Shown one piece after another: positions 41,800 to 49,771 of a stretch of 64,000 nt of DNA (position 1 is its first letter; every line of letters begins with the position of its first letter). The DNA lies in assembly GCA_947488625.1 (NCBI GenBank), contig CANKZR010000001.1, positions 1,550,001-1,614,000 on the forward strand, given 5' to 3'. This stretch comes from an uncultured Sphingomonadaceae bacterium. Lineage in GTDB: Bacteria; Pseudomonadota; Alphaproteobacteria; Sphingomonadales; Sphingomonadaceae. A program made the translations under genes and the position numbers. Under the pieces are notes generated by a model. The model saw only the letters and a list, made by a program, of their open reading frames with translations, did no database searches and had not been told where the DNA came from.

Positions 41800-42153
41800 T
41801 CAACCCTCTATCAGGTCAGGTTCGTTGGCGTCCAGTTCGGGCGTTTTGCCCTTGTCGCGTGCCAGGCTGGTGGTGGCCCAATAGGCGGGCGGCAGGCAGC
41901 AGACGGAAAGGATCAGGATGCTGAGCAGCACCAGCGCTATCGTGCTGATCCAGAACTCATCGCCGCTGACATTGGCCTCCATGAAGAAACCGCCGAAGGC
42001 CAGGCTCATGGGAAGAAAGGCGGCAAGGCCGGAAGCCCACAGGATGCGCGCGCGTTCAGTCGAGCGCGGGAACAGCAGGTGCATCCCCAGTGCAAGTCCG
42101 GCGGACATGCCCGCGATAAGTGCAATGCCCAGCACAACCCACAAAAGCCACAT
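41800..42153 (-). CDS. Small membrane protein, three helices
   Basis: A 117-residue inner-membrane protein with hydrophobic segments at about 3-27, 38-58 and 69-92 and a charged C-terminal tail (DKGKTPELDANEPDLIEG). GAGGGATT precedes the ATG at 42151-42153; the frame extends to 42216 without a ribosome site. Not recognised. First of the five genes that separate rimM from trmD. Confidence 0.65.
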   Translation of the reverse strand: MWLLWVVLGIALIAGMSAGLALGMHLLFPRSTERARILWASGLAAFLPMSLAFGGFFMEANVSGDEFWISTIALVLLSILILSVCCLPPAYWATTSLARDKGKTPELDANEPDLIEG

Positions 42154-42224
42154 GGTGTTCAATCCCTCGCTTATCGTCCCGCCAGGTGTATTAACGAGGT
42201 AGGACGGTGGCTGCAAGGAGAGCG

Positions 42225-42731
42225 TTACTGGTCGGAGAAATCTTCCGATATGGTGATTGTATCGCCATCCCAGCCGGGTACGGCCTCGATGCGCATGGGC
42301 ACCATGAAGGTCTTGCCCGGTCTGCTATCCTGCGCCGGACGCTGGATTTCGATCACGTCGCCCGCGCCGAAATTGTGCACGGCGATCACCTCGCCCAGCG
42401 CTTCTCCGGCGGTTGACGCGGCGGCAAGCCCGACCAGGTCAGCGTGGTAGTATTCGCCCTCCGGCAAGGGCGGCAGGGCTTCACGCGGGACGGTGAGCGT
42501 GGTGCCGCGCAACTTCTCGGCGGCGGAACGGCTATCCACCTCGGCAAGACGTGCGATGGCACCGCCCTTCCCGTCGTCGCGCACCTTTTTCAGCGTGAAG
42601 GCGCCATCGTTGAAGACCTTGTGGCCTTTCAGCGATTCGACGCCTTCGCCAAACAGTTTCAGACGCACTTCACCCGTCACGCCGTGCGCGCCGATAACGG
42701 CGGCCAGGGTGACGGGTGAGGTATTGGTCAT
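42225..42731 (-). CDS. rimM: Ribosome maturation factor RimM
   Basis: A 168-residue factor for 30S head assembly that binds S19. The N-terminal barrel reads VIGAHGVTGEVRLKLF; the PRC-like C-terminal domain has EYYHADLVGL, GEVIAVHNFGAGDVIEI and MVPMRIEAV. It follows rpsP by 23 bp in the ffh-rpsP-rimM order. Confidence 0.95.
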   Translation of the reverse strand: MTNTSPVTLAAVIGAHGVTGEVRLKLFGEGVESLKGHKVFNDGAFTLKKVRDDGKGGAIARLAEVDSRSAAEKLRGTTLTVPREALPPLPEGEYYHADLVGLAAASTAGEALGEVIAVHNFGAGDVIEIQRPAQDSRPGKTFMVPMRIEAVPGWDGDTITISEDFSDQ

Positions 42732-42754
42732 ATCAGCGCGCCTGATGCGTCAGG

Positions 42755-43297
42755 TCAGCCTTCCGACTTTTCTTCGCTCGAAGCTTCCTCGGCAGGAGCG
42801 TCTTCCTTGGCTTCCTCGGCAGCGTCCGCAGCTTCGGTAGCGGCACCTTCGTCGGTCGCAGCTTCCTCGATGGGGGCTTCCTCTGCGGGAGCTTCTTCGG
42901 CGGGGGCCTTTGCAGCTTCCTCGGCTTCGGCCTTGGCGGCTTCTTCAGCTTCCTTGGCTTCGGCGGCCTTGGTAGCCTTTTCCTCGGCGCGTTCCTTGGC
43001 CTTTTCGCCAGGTTCTGCCTTGTTCGGGTTGTTGCGTGCTTCACGCTCCATGATGCCGGCTGCATCGAGGAAGCGCAGAACGCGGTCGCTCGGCTGTGCG
43101 CCAACGCCCAGCCAGTAGCGGATGCGGTCTTCGTTCAGCTTCACGCGCTCTTCGGAATCCTTGGGCAGCATCGGGTTGTAGGTGCCCAGCTGCTCCAGAT
43201 ACTTGCCGTCACGCGCACGGCGGCTATCGGCAGCCACGATACGATAGTAAGGGCGCTTCTTGGCACCGCCGCGCGAGAGACGAAGTGAAATTGCCAT
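42755..43297 (-). CDS. rpsP: 30S ribosomal protein S16 with long Ala/Glu tail
   Basis: S16 is an early-binding 30S protein. Residues 1-80 are standard: [54 protein letters not shown]. The total of 180 residues is about twice the usual length; the rest is a low-complexity Ala/Glu/Lys tail (for example [20 protein letters not shown]). AAAGGT precedes the ATG. Such tails occur in several alphaproteobacterial S16 proteins and are probably disordered. Confidence 0.96.
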   Translation of the reverse strand: MAISLRLSRGGAKKRPYYRIVAADSRRARDGKYLEQLGTYNPMLPKDSEERVKLNEDRIRYWLGVGAQPSDRVLRFLDAAGIMEREARNNPNKAEPGEKAKERAEEKATKAAEAKEAEEAAKAEAEEAAKAPAEEAPAEEAPIEEAATDEGAATEAADAAEEAKEDAPAEEASSEEKSEG

Positions 43298-43334
43298 TGT
43301 AGATTACCTTTCCAGTCCAAATTCTTGAATAAAC

Positions 43335-44810
43335 TTATTTCTTCTTGAGAAAATCCTGCATTTCCGGGGGTATCTGCCCACCCGGAAGGCCCGGCATGCC
43401 GCCGCCGGGAAGACCCGGCGCACCGCTGGGCGCACCGCCCATGGCACCACCCCCGCCTGCGCCGAACATGGCAGCGAGGCCTTTCATGCCGCCCATCTTC
43501 TTAATCTGCTTCATGGCGCGGCCCATTTCCTGGTGCATCTTGAGGATCTTGTTCACCTCCTGCACGCTGCGCCCGCTGCCTGCTGCAATACGCTTCTTGC
43601 GCTTGGCGTTGAGCAGCGCGGGGTTGGCGCGCTCCTTCGCCGTCATGGAGGAAATGACAGCATCCATGTGCACCAGCACCTTGTCGTCGATGTCGGCATT
43701 GGCCATCGCTGCCTTGGCCTTCTTCATGCCGGGCATCATGCCTGCCAGCATGCCGAGGCCGCCCATGTTCTGCATCTGCTGCAACTGCTTGCGAAGGTCG
43801 TTCAGGTCGAACTTGCCCTTCATCATGCGATTGGCGAGTTCTTCGGCCTCCTCGGCCTTGATGCTTTCGGCAGCCTTCTCCACCAGGCTGACGACATCGC
43901 CCATGCCAAGAATGCGATCGGCCACGCGCGAGGGATGGAACCGCTCGATCGCGTCCAGCTTTTCGCCCGTACCGGCAAACTTGATCGGCTTACCCGTGAC
44001 AGCGCGCATCGAAAGCGCCGCGCCGCCGCGCGCATCGCCATCCATACGCGTAAGCACGACACCAGTCAGCGGCACTTCATCGGTGAAGCTTTGCGCGACG
44101 TTGACCGCGTCCTGACCCGTCAGCGCGTCCACCACCAGCAGCACTTCGGCAGGATCGGAAACGCCGGCGACGGCCTTCATTTCCGCCATCAGCGCTTCGT
44201 CGACGTGCAGGCGTCCCGCAGTATCCAGCAGCAGGACATCGACGTTCTGCAGCTTCGCGCTTTCCAGCGCGCGCTTGGCAATATCCACCGGCTGCTGACC
44301 CTGAACGATCGGCAGGGTGGCGACACCCGCCTGTTCGCCCAGAATAGCCAATTGTTCCTGCGCCGCCGGACGATTGACGTCGAGCGAAGCCATCAGCGGC
44401 TTCTTGCCCTGCTTTTCCTTGAGCAGCTTGGCGATCTTGGCGGTGCTGGTGGTCTTGCCCGAACCCTGCAGACCGACCATCATCACCACGGCAGGCGGCT
44501 TTACATCAAGGTTGATGGGCGAGGCGTCGCCAGCCCCATCATCCTCGCCACCGAGCATGGTGACCAGTTCGTCGTTGACGATCTTGATGACCTGCTGGCC
44601 GGGTGTGACCGACTTCAGGACTTCCTGCCCGACCGCGCGTTCGGTTACGCGAGCGATAAAATCGCGCGCGACAGGTAGCGCCACGTCGGCTTCGAGCAGC
44701 GCAACGCGCACTTCGCGCATGGCGTCACGCACATCCTGTTCGCCCAGGGCCCCGCGACCGCGCAGGCGGTCAAAGACACTATTCAGGCGATCGGACAGCG
44801 TATCGAACAT
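43335..44810 (-). CDS. ffh: Signal recognition particle protein Ffh
   Basis: A 491-residue SRP GTPase that targets nascent membrane proteins. The N domain is followed by the G domain with GLQGSGKTT, LDVNRPAAQEQL, LLDTAGRL and LTRMDGDARGG; the M domain has the RNA-binding GSGRSVQEVNKILKMH and Met-rich helices, then a Gly/Pro-rich tail. First gene of the operon with rpsP and rimM. ATG at 44808-44810. Confidence 0.97.
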   Translation of the reverse strand: MFDTLSDRLNSVFDRLRGRGALGEQDVRDAMREVRVALLEADVALPVARDFIARVTERAVGQEVLKSVTPGQQVIKIVNDELVTMLGGEDDGAGDASPINLDVKPPAVVMMVGLQGSGKTTSTAKIAKLLKEKQGKKPLMASLDVNRPAAQEQLAILGEQAGVATLPIVQGQQPVDIAKRALESAKLQNVDVLLLDTAGRLHVDEALMAEMKAVAGVSDPAEVLLVVDALTGQDAVNVAQSFTDEVPLTGVVLTRMDGDARGGAALSMRAVTGKPIKFAGTGEKLDAIERFHPSRVADRILGMGDVVSLVEKAAESIKAEEAEELANRMMKGKFDLNDLRKQLQQMQNMGGLGMLAGMMPGMKKAKAAMANADIDDKVLVHMDAVISSMTAKERANPALLNAKRKKRIAAGSGRSVQEVNKILKMHQEMGRAMKQIKKMGGMKGLAAMFGAGGGGAMGGAPSGAPGLPGGGMPGLPGGQIPPEMQDFLKKK

Positions 44811-44851
44811 GCGCTAATCTACTCCAAACCGGACCAAATGGCCCAAACGCG

Positions 44852-44882
44852 AAAAACGCCGGCGAACGAGAACTCGTTGGCC
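44852..44882 (-). terminator. Rho-independent terminator of tRNA-Ala
   Basis: Read on the minus strand, GGCCAACGAG, loop TT, CTCGTTCGCC form a stem with one C/C mismatch, followed by GGCGTTTTT. It lies 70 bases after the tRNA and just before ffh. Confidence 0.7.
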
Positions 44883-44951
44883 AGCGTGAGCCCGAAGGCC
44901 CGCTAAAATTGTGCGCCCTGCCTGATGGCGAGGCGGTATTTCAAATTTCGA

Positions 44952-45027
44952 TGGTGGAGCCTAGCGGGATCGAACCGCTGACCTCAACACTGCCAGTGTT
45001 GCGCTCTCCCAGCTGAGCTAAGGCCCC
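44952..45027 (-). tRNA. tRNA-Ala (anticodon GGC)
   Basis: The minus strand folds into a full 76-base cloverleaf including encoded CCA. Acceptor GGGGCCT pairs with AGGCTCC and contains the G3:U70 pair, the alanine identity element. D arm GCTC-AGCTGGGA-GAGC, anticodon stem CAACA/TGTTG with loop CTGGCAG (anticodon GGC, reading GCC/GCU), and T arm AGCGGTTCGATCCCGCT are all standard. Confidence 0.96.
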
Positions 45028-45447
45028 TTGTCCATCGATGTATCCGCATCATACCAGATGCGGTTTCCCTGTGCCAGTGGTTGCCCATCGGCGTCGGGAG
45101 GTGGCCCTTTATGGCGGGGCCGAAATTTGTGCAACCCCTTTTTGGCTTTACCCTGTTTGGTCGGACCAGGTTTGGTCGAGCCGGGGTTTACGGGATTGTT
45201 TGCTTTTCGATCCGGCCTCCGCCGGATCATCCTCGGTGCTATTCGCTCCGCTTCGCTGCGCGGCATCTGCGGGCGGCCATTCGGCCTTGCGGCCCGCTAG
45301 GCGCGGACCGTGTCCCGCCCTCATTGCGAGCCGACGAGTCTCGGGCGCGAAGCGACCGCAAGCGCGAACGCGCGCCCGAGCTCATGCGAGGAAAGCCAAG
45401 CAGCGCGGACGCGCTGCGCCCGGCGCCTGAGGGCTAAACAAAAAAGC
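45028..45447. other. Inverted-repeat-rich non-coding stretch
   Basis: 420 bases without a gene I can support. It contains several perfect hairpins: CCGCATC/GATGCGG (45044-45063), GATCCGGC/GCCGGATC with loop CTCC (45209-45228), and GCAGCG/CGCTGC near 45395-45412. The stretch 45240-45440 is very GC-rich with recurring GCGAAGC/GCGCGC words. It may be repeat-derived or hold an undetected small RNA. Confidence 0.45.
45048..45076 (-). promoter_or_regulatory. Candidate promoter of tRNA-Ala
   Basis: On the minus strand TATGAT (plus-strand 45048-45053) is a good -10 box placed about 20 bases before the tRNA; a weak -35 TGGCAC lies 17 bases further upstream (45071-45076). The -10 box lies inside the inverted repeat CCGCATC/GATGCGG (45044-45063). 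Confidence 0.35.
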
Positions 45448-45771
45448 CTAGCTATCGTCTTCCTTTTCGTCATCGGCGGTTTTCACGCCGAGATCGTCAT
45501 CGCCGCCAAGGTCGACATCATTGTCAGGCGAATCGTCGTCGTCATCGACGTCGATATCCAGATCGTCATCGGCGAGATCGGAATCGGCTTCCTTCTTCTC
45601 GTCCTTCTTCTCTTCCTCGAACGGGATCGGCTGCTTGGACTTGAGCACGGGCTCCGGCGTCCATTCGTTGCCGCATTCGATGCAGGTGACGGGGTCGTCC
45701 TTGTTCAGGTCGTAAAAACGTTCACCGCACTTGGGGCAGGTGCGCTTGGTGCCCCATTCTGGCTTAACCAT
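45448..45771 (-). CDS. FYDLN acid domain protein (TIGR02300-type)
   Basis: A 107-residue protein. The first ~45 residues form a zinc ribbon with two Cys pairs (KRTCPKCGERFYDLN and TCIECGNEW) containing the family-naming FYDLN; the remaining ~60 residues are a Glu/Asp-rich acidic tail. ATG 45771 follows AAGGAC; the frame extends upstream to 45975 over the divergent aroA promoter region, which is unlikely. Function unknown; the family is almost confined to alphaproteobacteria. Confidence 0.88.
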   Translation of the reverse strand: MVKPEWGTKRTCPKCGERFYDLNKDDPVTCIECGNEWTPEPVLKSKQPIPFEEEKKDEKKEADSDLADDDLDIDVDDDDDSPDNDVDLGGDDDLGVKTADDEKEDDS

Positions 45772-45935
45772 GTGTATGTCCTTAATCTCGTCCGGAAGGT
45801 TTTCCGGGAAAAATTCTGTGCTTTCCGCGCCCCACGGTGTTCGAGCAGGTTGCGGAATCGCAAGCGGGCGCGCCTTGCCATAGGGCCATGCCGCTGTCAA
45901 AGCGCCTGCTTCACCAAGACCAGATAGGCAGAGCC

Positions 45936-47279
45936 TTGAGCCATTCCAACCCGCCCTCCCCCAAACGCTTTTCAAGGCAAGGCGCGCTGACCGGACGTAT
46001 TCGCGTTCCAGGTGACAAGTCGATGAGCCACCGCTCCATCATGCTGGGTGCCCTGGCGGTGGGGGAAACGCACATTAGTGGCCTGCTGGAAGGCGAGGAC
46101 GTGCTGGCCACCGCCGCCGCCATGCGCGCAATGGGCGCATCGGTGGAGCGCGACAAGGACGGCACCTGGCGCATCAACGGCGTGGGCGTGGGATCGCTGC
46201 TGCAACCGGACCGTGCGCTGGACATGGGTAACAGCGGCACCAGTACGCGGCTGTTGATGGGGCTTGTCGCCAGCCATCCGATCACCGCGATGTTTACCGG
46301 CGACGCCAGCCTGTCAAAACGCCCTATGGGCCGCGTGATCGATCCGCTTTCGCAGATGGGCGCTTCGTTCGAGGCGTCACCGGGCGGCACGCTGCCGCTG
46401 ATGCTGCGCGGTATTTCTCCCGCTGTGCCGATAACCTATCGCCTTCCCGTTGCCTCTGCCCAGGTGAAAAGCGCGGTATTGCTGGCGGGGCTCAACACTG
46501 CTGGCATCACCCGCGTGATCGAACCTGTCCCAACGCGCGACCATTCCGAACGCATGCTTCGCGGTTTCGGCGCGAAGCTGGAATTTGGTGAGGAAAATGG
46601 CGAACGTGTGATCGCGATCCATGGCGAGGCGGATTTGCAGCCCCAGGACATCGTGGTGCCGGGCGATCCTTCGTCTGCCGCCTTCTTCGCCGTTGCCGCG
46701 CTGCTGGTGGAAGGCAGCGATCTCGTGATCGAGAACGTCGGCCTCAACCCCACCCGCGCCGCCTTGTTCGATGTTCTGCGCGACATGGGCGGCGATATCG
46801 GGGAACTGGACAGACGCGAGGTCGGCGGAGAGCCGGTGGCCGATCTTCGCGTTCGCCATTCAGACTTGAGAGGTGTGAAGGTCGATCCTGCAGTAGTGCC
46901 CGCCATGGTGGACGAATTTCCAGTCCTGTTCGTCGCCGCCGCAATGGCGAAAGGAACCACGATCACAACCGGCCTTGAAGAATTGCGGGTGAAGGAATCG
47001 GATCGTCTCGCTGCCATGGCTGCCGCATTGAAACTTGCCGGCGCGCGGGTGGAGGAGCGCGAGGATGGGTTGGTGATCGAAGGCACCTGTGGCGATCCCC
47101 TGTGCGGCACTCCCGAAGGCGCGGAAGTCATCACCCACCTCGACCACCGCATTGCCATGAGCATGGCCGTGGCGGGTCTCGCCAGTGTCAGCGGCGTGGC
47201 GGTGGACGACACCGCGCCCATCGCGACGAGTTTCCCCACCTTCGAAGCCTTGCTGGATAAGGCTGCAGCCACCAGCTAG
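45936..47279 (+). CDS. aroA: 3-phosphoshikimate 1-carboxyvinyltransferase (EPSP synthase)
   Basis: The sixth step of the shikimate pathway. From the TTG at 45936 the protein is 447 residues, starting (M)SHSNPPSPKRFSRQ. Family motifs: GDKSMSHRSIML near residue 28, LDMGNSGTSTRLLMGL, PVASAQVKSAVLLAGL and LRVKESDRLAAMA. Earlier in-frame starts exist (ATG 45888, 45837) but the alignable part begins after 45936; none has a strong ribosome site, so the start is uncertain. The gene diverges from the FYDLN gene and heads the aroA-cmk-rpsA block. Confidence 0.95.
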   Translation: MSHSNPPSPKRFSRQGALTGRIRVPGDKSMSHRSIMLGALAVGETHISGLLEGEDVLATAAAMRAMGASVERDKDGTWRINGVGVGSLLQPDRALDMGNSGTSTRLLMGLVASHPITAMFTGDASLSKRPMGRVIDPLSQMGASFEASPGGTLPLMLRGISPAVPITYRLPVASAQVKSAVLLAGLNTAGITRVIEPVPTRDHSERMLRGFGAKLEFGEENGERVIAIHGEADLQPQDIVVPGDPSSAAFFAVAALLVEGSDLVIENVGLNPTRAALFDVLRDMGGDIGELDRREVGGEPVADLRVRHSDLRGVKVDPAVVPAMVDEFPVLFVAAAMAKGTTITTGLEELRVKESDRLAAMAAALKLAGARVEEREDGLVIEGTCGDPLCGTPEGAEVITHLDHRIAMSMAVAGLASVSGVAVDDTAPIATSFPTFEALLDKAAATS

Positions 47280-47308
47280 GCTCAAGTCACCAACCAGAAA
47301 GATTGCCG

Positions 47309-47761
47309 ATGACCAACTTCGCCGCTCGCCGTTTTGTCGCACCTTTCCTGCTGTCCCTCGCTGCATGTTCCAGCGCGGCGCAGGCGGCCACCTATACGAT
47401 GTTCAAGGACCCCAACTGCGGCTGCTGCGATCACTGGGCCGATCATGTGCGCGAGGACTTGGCAACGGACGTCGCCGTCAACCAGAGCAGTGACATGGCC
47501 ACCGTGAAGGATGAGCGAGGCGTACCCGCACAGCTTCGATCCTGTCACACGATGATCGTCGATGGCTACGTCATAGAAGGCCACGTGCCCGCCGCCGATA
47601 TCGCCCGCTTGCTGGCAGAGCGTCTCGAAGGCGTGCGCGGACTTGCCGTTCCCGGAATGCCCATCGGCTCCCCCGGTATGGAGATGGGAGATCGGACCCA
47701 GCCTTATCAAGTGATCGCTTTCGGAGAAGCCGGCCTGTCCGTCTTCGCCAGTTACGAATAG
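47309..47761 (+). CDS. DUF411 family exported metal-binding protein
   Basis: A 150-residue secreted protein. A signal peptide (~1-26, AAQA cut) precedes TYTMFKDPNCGCCDHWADHV; the CGCC motif with nearby His is the DUF411 hallmark and probably binds copper. SCHTMIVDGYVIEGHVPAADI is the second conserved block with Cys and His. DUF411 proteins occur beside copper-resistance genes, but none is here; instead the gene sits between aroA and cmk. It may serve periplasmic metal handling (inference). Confidence 0.85.
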   Translation: MTNFAARRFVAPFLLSLAACSSAAQAATYTMFKDPNCGCCDHWADHVREDLATDVAVNQSSDMATVKDERGVPAQLRSCHTMIVDGYVIEGHVPAADIARLLAERLEGVRGLAVPGMPIGSPGMEMGDRTQPYQVIAFGEAGLSVFASYE

Positions 47762-47773
47762 GGACGAGAGCCG

Positions 47774-48052
47774 GTGAACAGCGAACTAGACGTCTACAGC
47801 TACATTGGTTTTGCCGGCATGATATGCATTATCGGTGCCTATCTGTACCTGACTGCCAGTGACAAACCCAACCCCTTCCTGTTGCATGGCACCAACCTTG
47901 TCGGCGCATCGCTGCTTACCGTTTCGCTGGTGGTTCACACCAACTGGCCCAGCCTGATGCTGGAAGGGTTCTGGGCGCTGATTGCCCTGTGGGGCCTCAG
48001 CAAGGCCGTTCGGGGGCGCAGGCGCAGTGAAGAAGGCGCGAGAGAAGCATGA
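47774..48052 (+). CDS. CBU_0592-like small membrane protein
   Basis: A 92-residue protein with three hydrophobic helices: about 8-28 (YIGFAGMICIIGAYLYLTAS), 37-55 and 62-80, and a basic tail. The pattern resembles the small CBU_0592 family of membrane proteins, of unknown role. GTG start at 47774; its stop overlaps the cmk start (ATGA), so it is translationally coupled to cmk. Confidence 0.7.
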   Translation: MNSELDVYSYIGFAGMICIIGAYLYLTASDKPNPFLLHGTNLVGASLLTVSLVVHTNWPSLMLEGFWALIALWGLSKAVRGRRRSEEGAREA

Positions 48053-48684
48053 TCATCGCGGTCGATGGCCCGACAGCCAGTGGCAAGGGCACCATTGCCA
48101 AGGCGCTGGCGCAGCGTTTCGGTCTGCCGCATCTGGATACCGGATTGCTTTACCGCGCAGTGGGCTATCAGGTCGCGCAGTATGAAGGCGATCCGGACGA
48201 CCCGTCCGAAGCGCTCTTCGCTACCAACTTTCCGAACGAACTGCTCGGTCACCCCGAATTGCGCAGCGAGGCGACGGGCGGGCTGGCCAGTCGCGTGTCG
48301 GTGCATCCGGGCGTACGCAAGGCGCTGCTCCAGCGGCAACAGGCTTTCGCGGGCCAGCCCGGCGGCGCGGTGCTGGACGGGCGCGATATCGGCACGGTGA
48401 TCGCGCCCAATGCAGACGTGAAACTGTTCGTCACCGCCAGCGTGGAGGCGCGGGCGAAGCGGCGCTGGCAGGAAATGCGCGACCGGGGCGAAAGCCATAC
48501 TTTGCTGGAGATCGAGGAAGACCTGCGCCGCCGCGACGAGCGTGACCGCAACCGCGAAACCGCCCCGCTGACGGTGGCTCAGGATGCATTCGTGCTTGAA
48601 ACCACCGCGCTGGACAAGGACGCCAGCATTGCTGCCGCTATCGACGCGGTGCTGGAAGCGACCGGGCAGAAGCCCTGCCCTTGA
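48049..48684 (+). CDS. cmk: (d)CMP kinase
   Basis: A 211-residue kinase that phosphorylates CMP and dCMP. P-loop DGPTASGKGTIAK at residues 6-18; LPHLDTGLLYRAVGY and the substrate site VLDGRDIGTVI are CMP-kinase specific; the lid RRDERDRNRETAPL carries the Arg residues. Overlaps the membrane-protein gene before it and the DUF2238 gene after it by 4 bp each. Confidence 0.96.
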   Translation: MIIAVDGPTASGKGTIAKALAQRFGLPHLDTGLLYRAVGYQVAQYEGDPDDPSEALFATNFPNELLGHPELRSEATGGLASRVSVHPGVRKALLQRQQAFAGQPGGAVLDGRDIGTVIAPNADVKLFVTASVEARAKRRWQEMRDRGESHTLLEIEEDLRRRDERDRNRETAPLTVAQDAFVLETTALDKDASIAAAIDAVLEATGQKPCP

Positions 48685-49295
48685 ATTACTCGTCTGCCCT
48701 CGCGGTGTTATCGGCGATCTGGGCCGCGATACTGCTGTGGTCCGGATGGGCACCTTTCGACCGCGCGACGTGGCTGATGGAAGTGGCACCCGTGTTGATC
48801 GCACTGCCGATCCTGTGGCTGACGCGAAATGCATTCCCGCTTACACCTTTGGCTCTCACGCTGATCGGCGTTCACGGCATGGTGCTGATGCTGGGCGGCG
48901 CCTACACCTATGCGCGCGTGCCGATCGGTTTCGAAATGCAGGAATGGCTGGGCCTGGCGCGTAACCCTTACGACCGGTTCGGGCATCTGATTCAGGGATT
49001 TGTCCCCGCTATCGTGTTTAGGGAAATGCTGCTGCGCCTGTCCCCTCTTCGACCCGGCTGGCTGCTCACCGCGCTTCTGCTGGCCTGCTGTCTGGCCGTC
49101 AGCGCCGGTTACGAGCTGATCGAGTTCAGCGCAGCCATGGCTCTGGGCCAGGGGGCGGAAGAATTCCTCGGCACACAGGGCGATCAGTGGGACACGCAAT
49201 GGGACATGCTAATGTGCCTCATCGGCGCAGGTCTGGCGCTGCTGCTGCTTTCGCGCTGGCACGATCGCCAGCTGGCGCGACTTGAAGGCGCCTAG
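48681..49295 (+). CDS. DUF2238 family membrane protein (YjdF-like)
   Basis: A 204-residue inner-membrane protein with about six helices. The DUF2238 core is recognisable: RNPYDRFGHLIQGFVPAIVF, AVSAGYELIEFSAAMALG, and DQWDTQWDMLMCLIGAGLAL, with conserved Asp, His, Glu and Trp facing the membrane. Function unknown. The TTG start overlaps the cmk stop (TTGA). It converges on the Mpo1-like gene by 4 bp. Confidence 0.82.
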   Translation: MNYSSALAVLSAIWAAILLWSGWAPFDRATWLMEVAPVLIALPILWLTRNAFPLTPLALTLIGVHGMVLMLGGAYTYARVPIGFEMQEWLGLARNPYDRFGHLIQGFVPAIVFREMLLRLSPLRPGWLLTALLLACCLAVSAGYELIEFSAAMALGQGAEEFLGTQGDQWDTQWDMLMCLIGAGLALLLLSRWHDRQLARLEGA

Positions 49296-49771
49296 CCGTC
49301 CACCTGTCGTTGCAGGTCTTTCATAAGGCCGAGCGCGAACAACCCTTCCACCACCACGAACAGCGGCCCGACAAGGAAGCTGCGAAGATCGTCGACGAAA
49401 GCGGGTTTGCGGCCTTCGAACTTGTGCCCGACCAGCTGGAAAATCCAACCCACTACGAACAGGCCAATACCGCTGACCAGCCATACTGCGGTGGAGGATT
49501 GCGCGATCTGGTGACCAAGCGTGACGAACAACGCCAGCAGCCCCGTCATGATAAGGCCGGTGCGCAGGTCCAGGCGCAGATACCAGAGCGAGGCCAGAAC
49601 TCCTGCGACCATGGCCGGAGTGAAAGCGAAGCCCGCCAGATCCAGCATTGGTCGGGACAGCAGCGTGGTGATGCCCAGAACGATCATCGGAATGCCTACC
49701 GCGTGGGTCAGCACGTTGCGATGATCGTGGTGATACTCGCGGTATGTCGCCAGTTGCTGTGCAATGCTCAT
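49292..49771 (-). CDS. Mpo1/DUF962 family membrane protein
   Basis: A 159-residue membrane protein of the DUF962/Mpo1 family; the yeast member is a 2-hydroxy fatty acid dioxygenase. The His-rich N-terminus YREYHHDHRNVLTHAVGIP and the second block GHKFEGRKPAFVDDLRSFL supply the conserved His residues that would bind iron. Four hydrophobic helices. Such an enzyme could act on the 2-hydroxy fatty acids of sphingomonad sphingolipids (inference). The stop lies inside the end of the DUF2238 gene. Confidence 0.8.
   Translation of the reverse strand: MSIAQQLATYREYHHDHRNVLTHAVGIPMIVLGITTLLSRPMLDLAGFAFTPAMVAGVLASLWYLRLDLRTGLIMTGLLALFVTLGHQIAQSSTAVWLVSGIGLFVVGWIFQLVGHKFEGRKPAFVDDLRSFLVGPLFVVVEGLFALGLMKDLQRQVDG

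Noticed and set aside
45018-45266. 82-codon basic, Lys/Pro-rich frame on the minus strand
   Set aside because: It runs 10 bases into the mature tRNA-Ala and covers its promoter and two hairpins, so it is unlikely to be a real gene.
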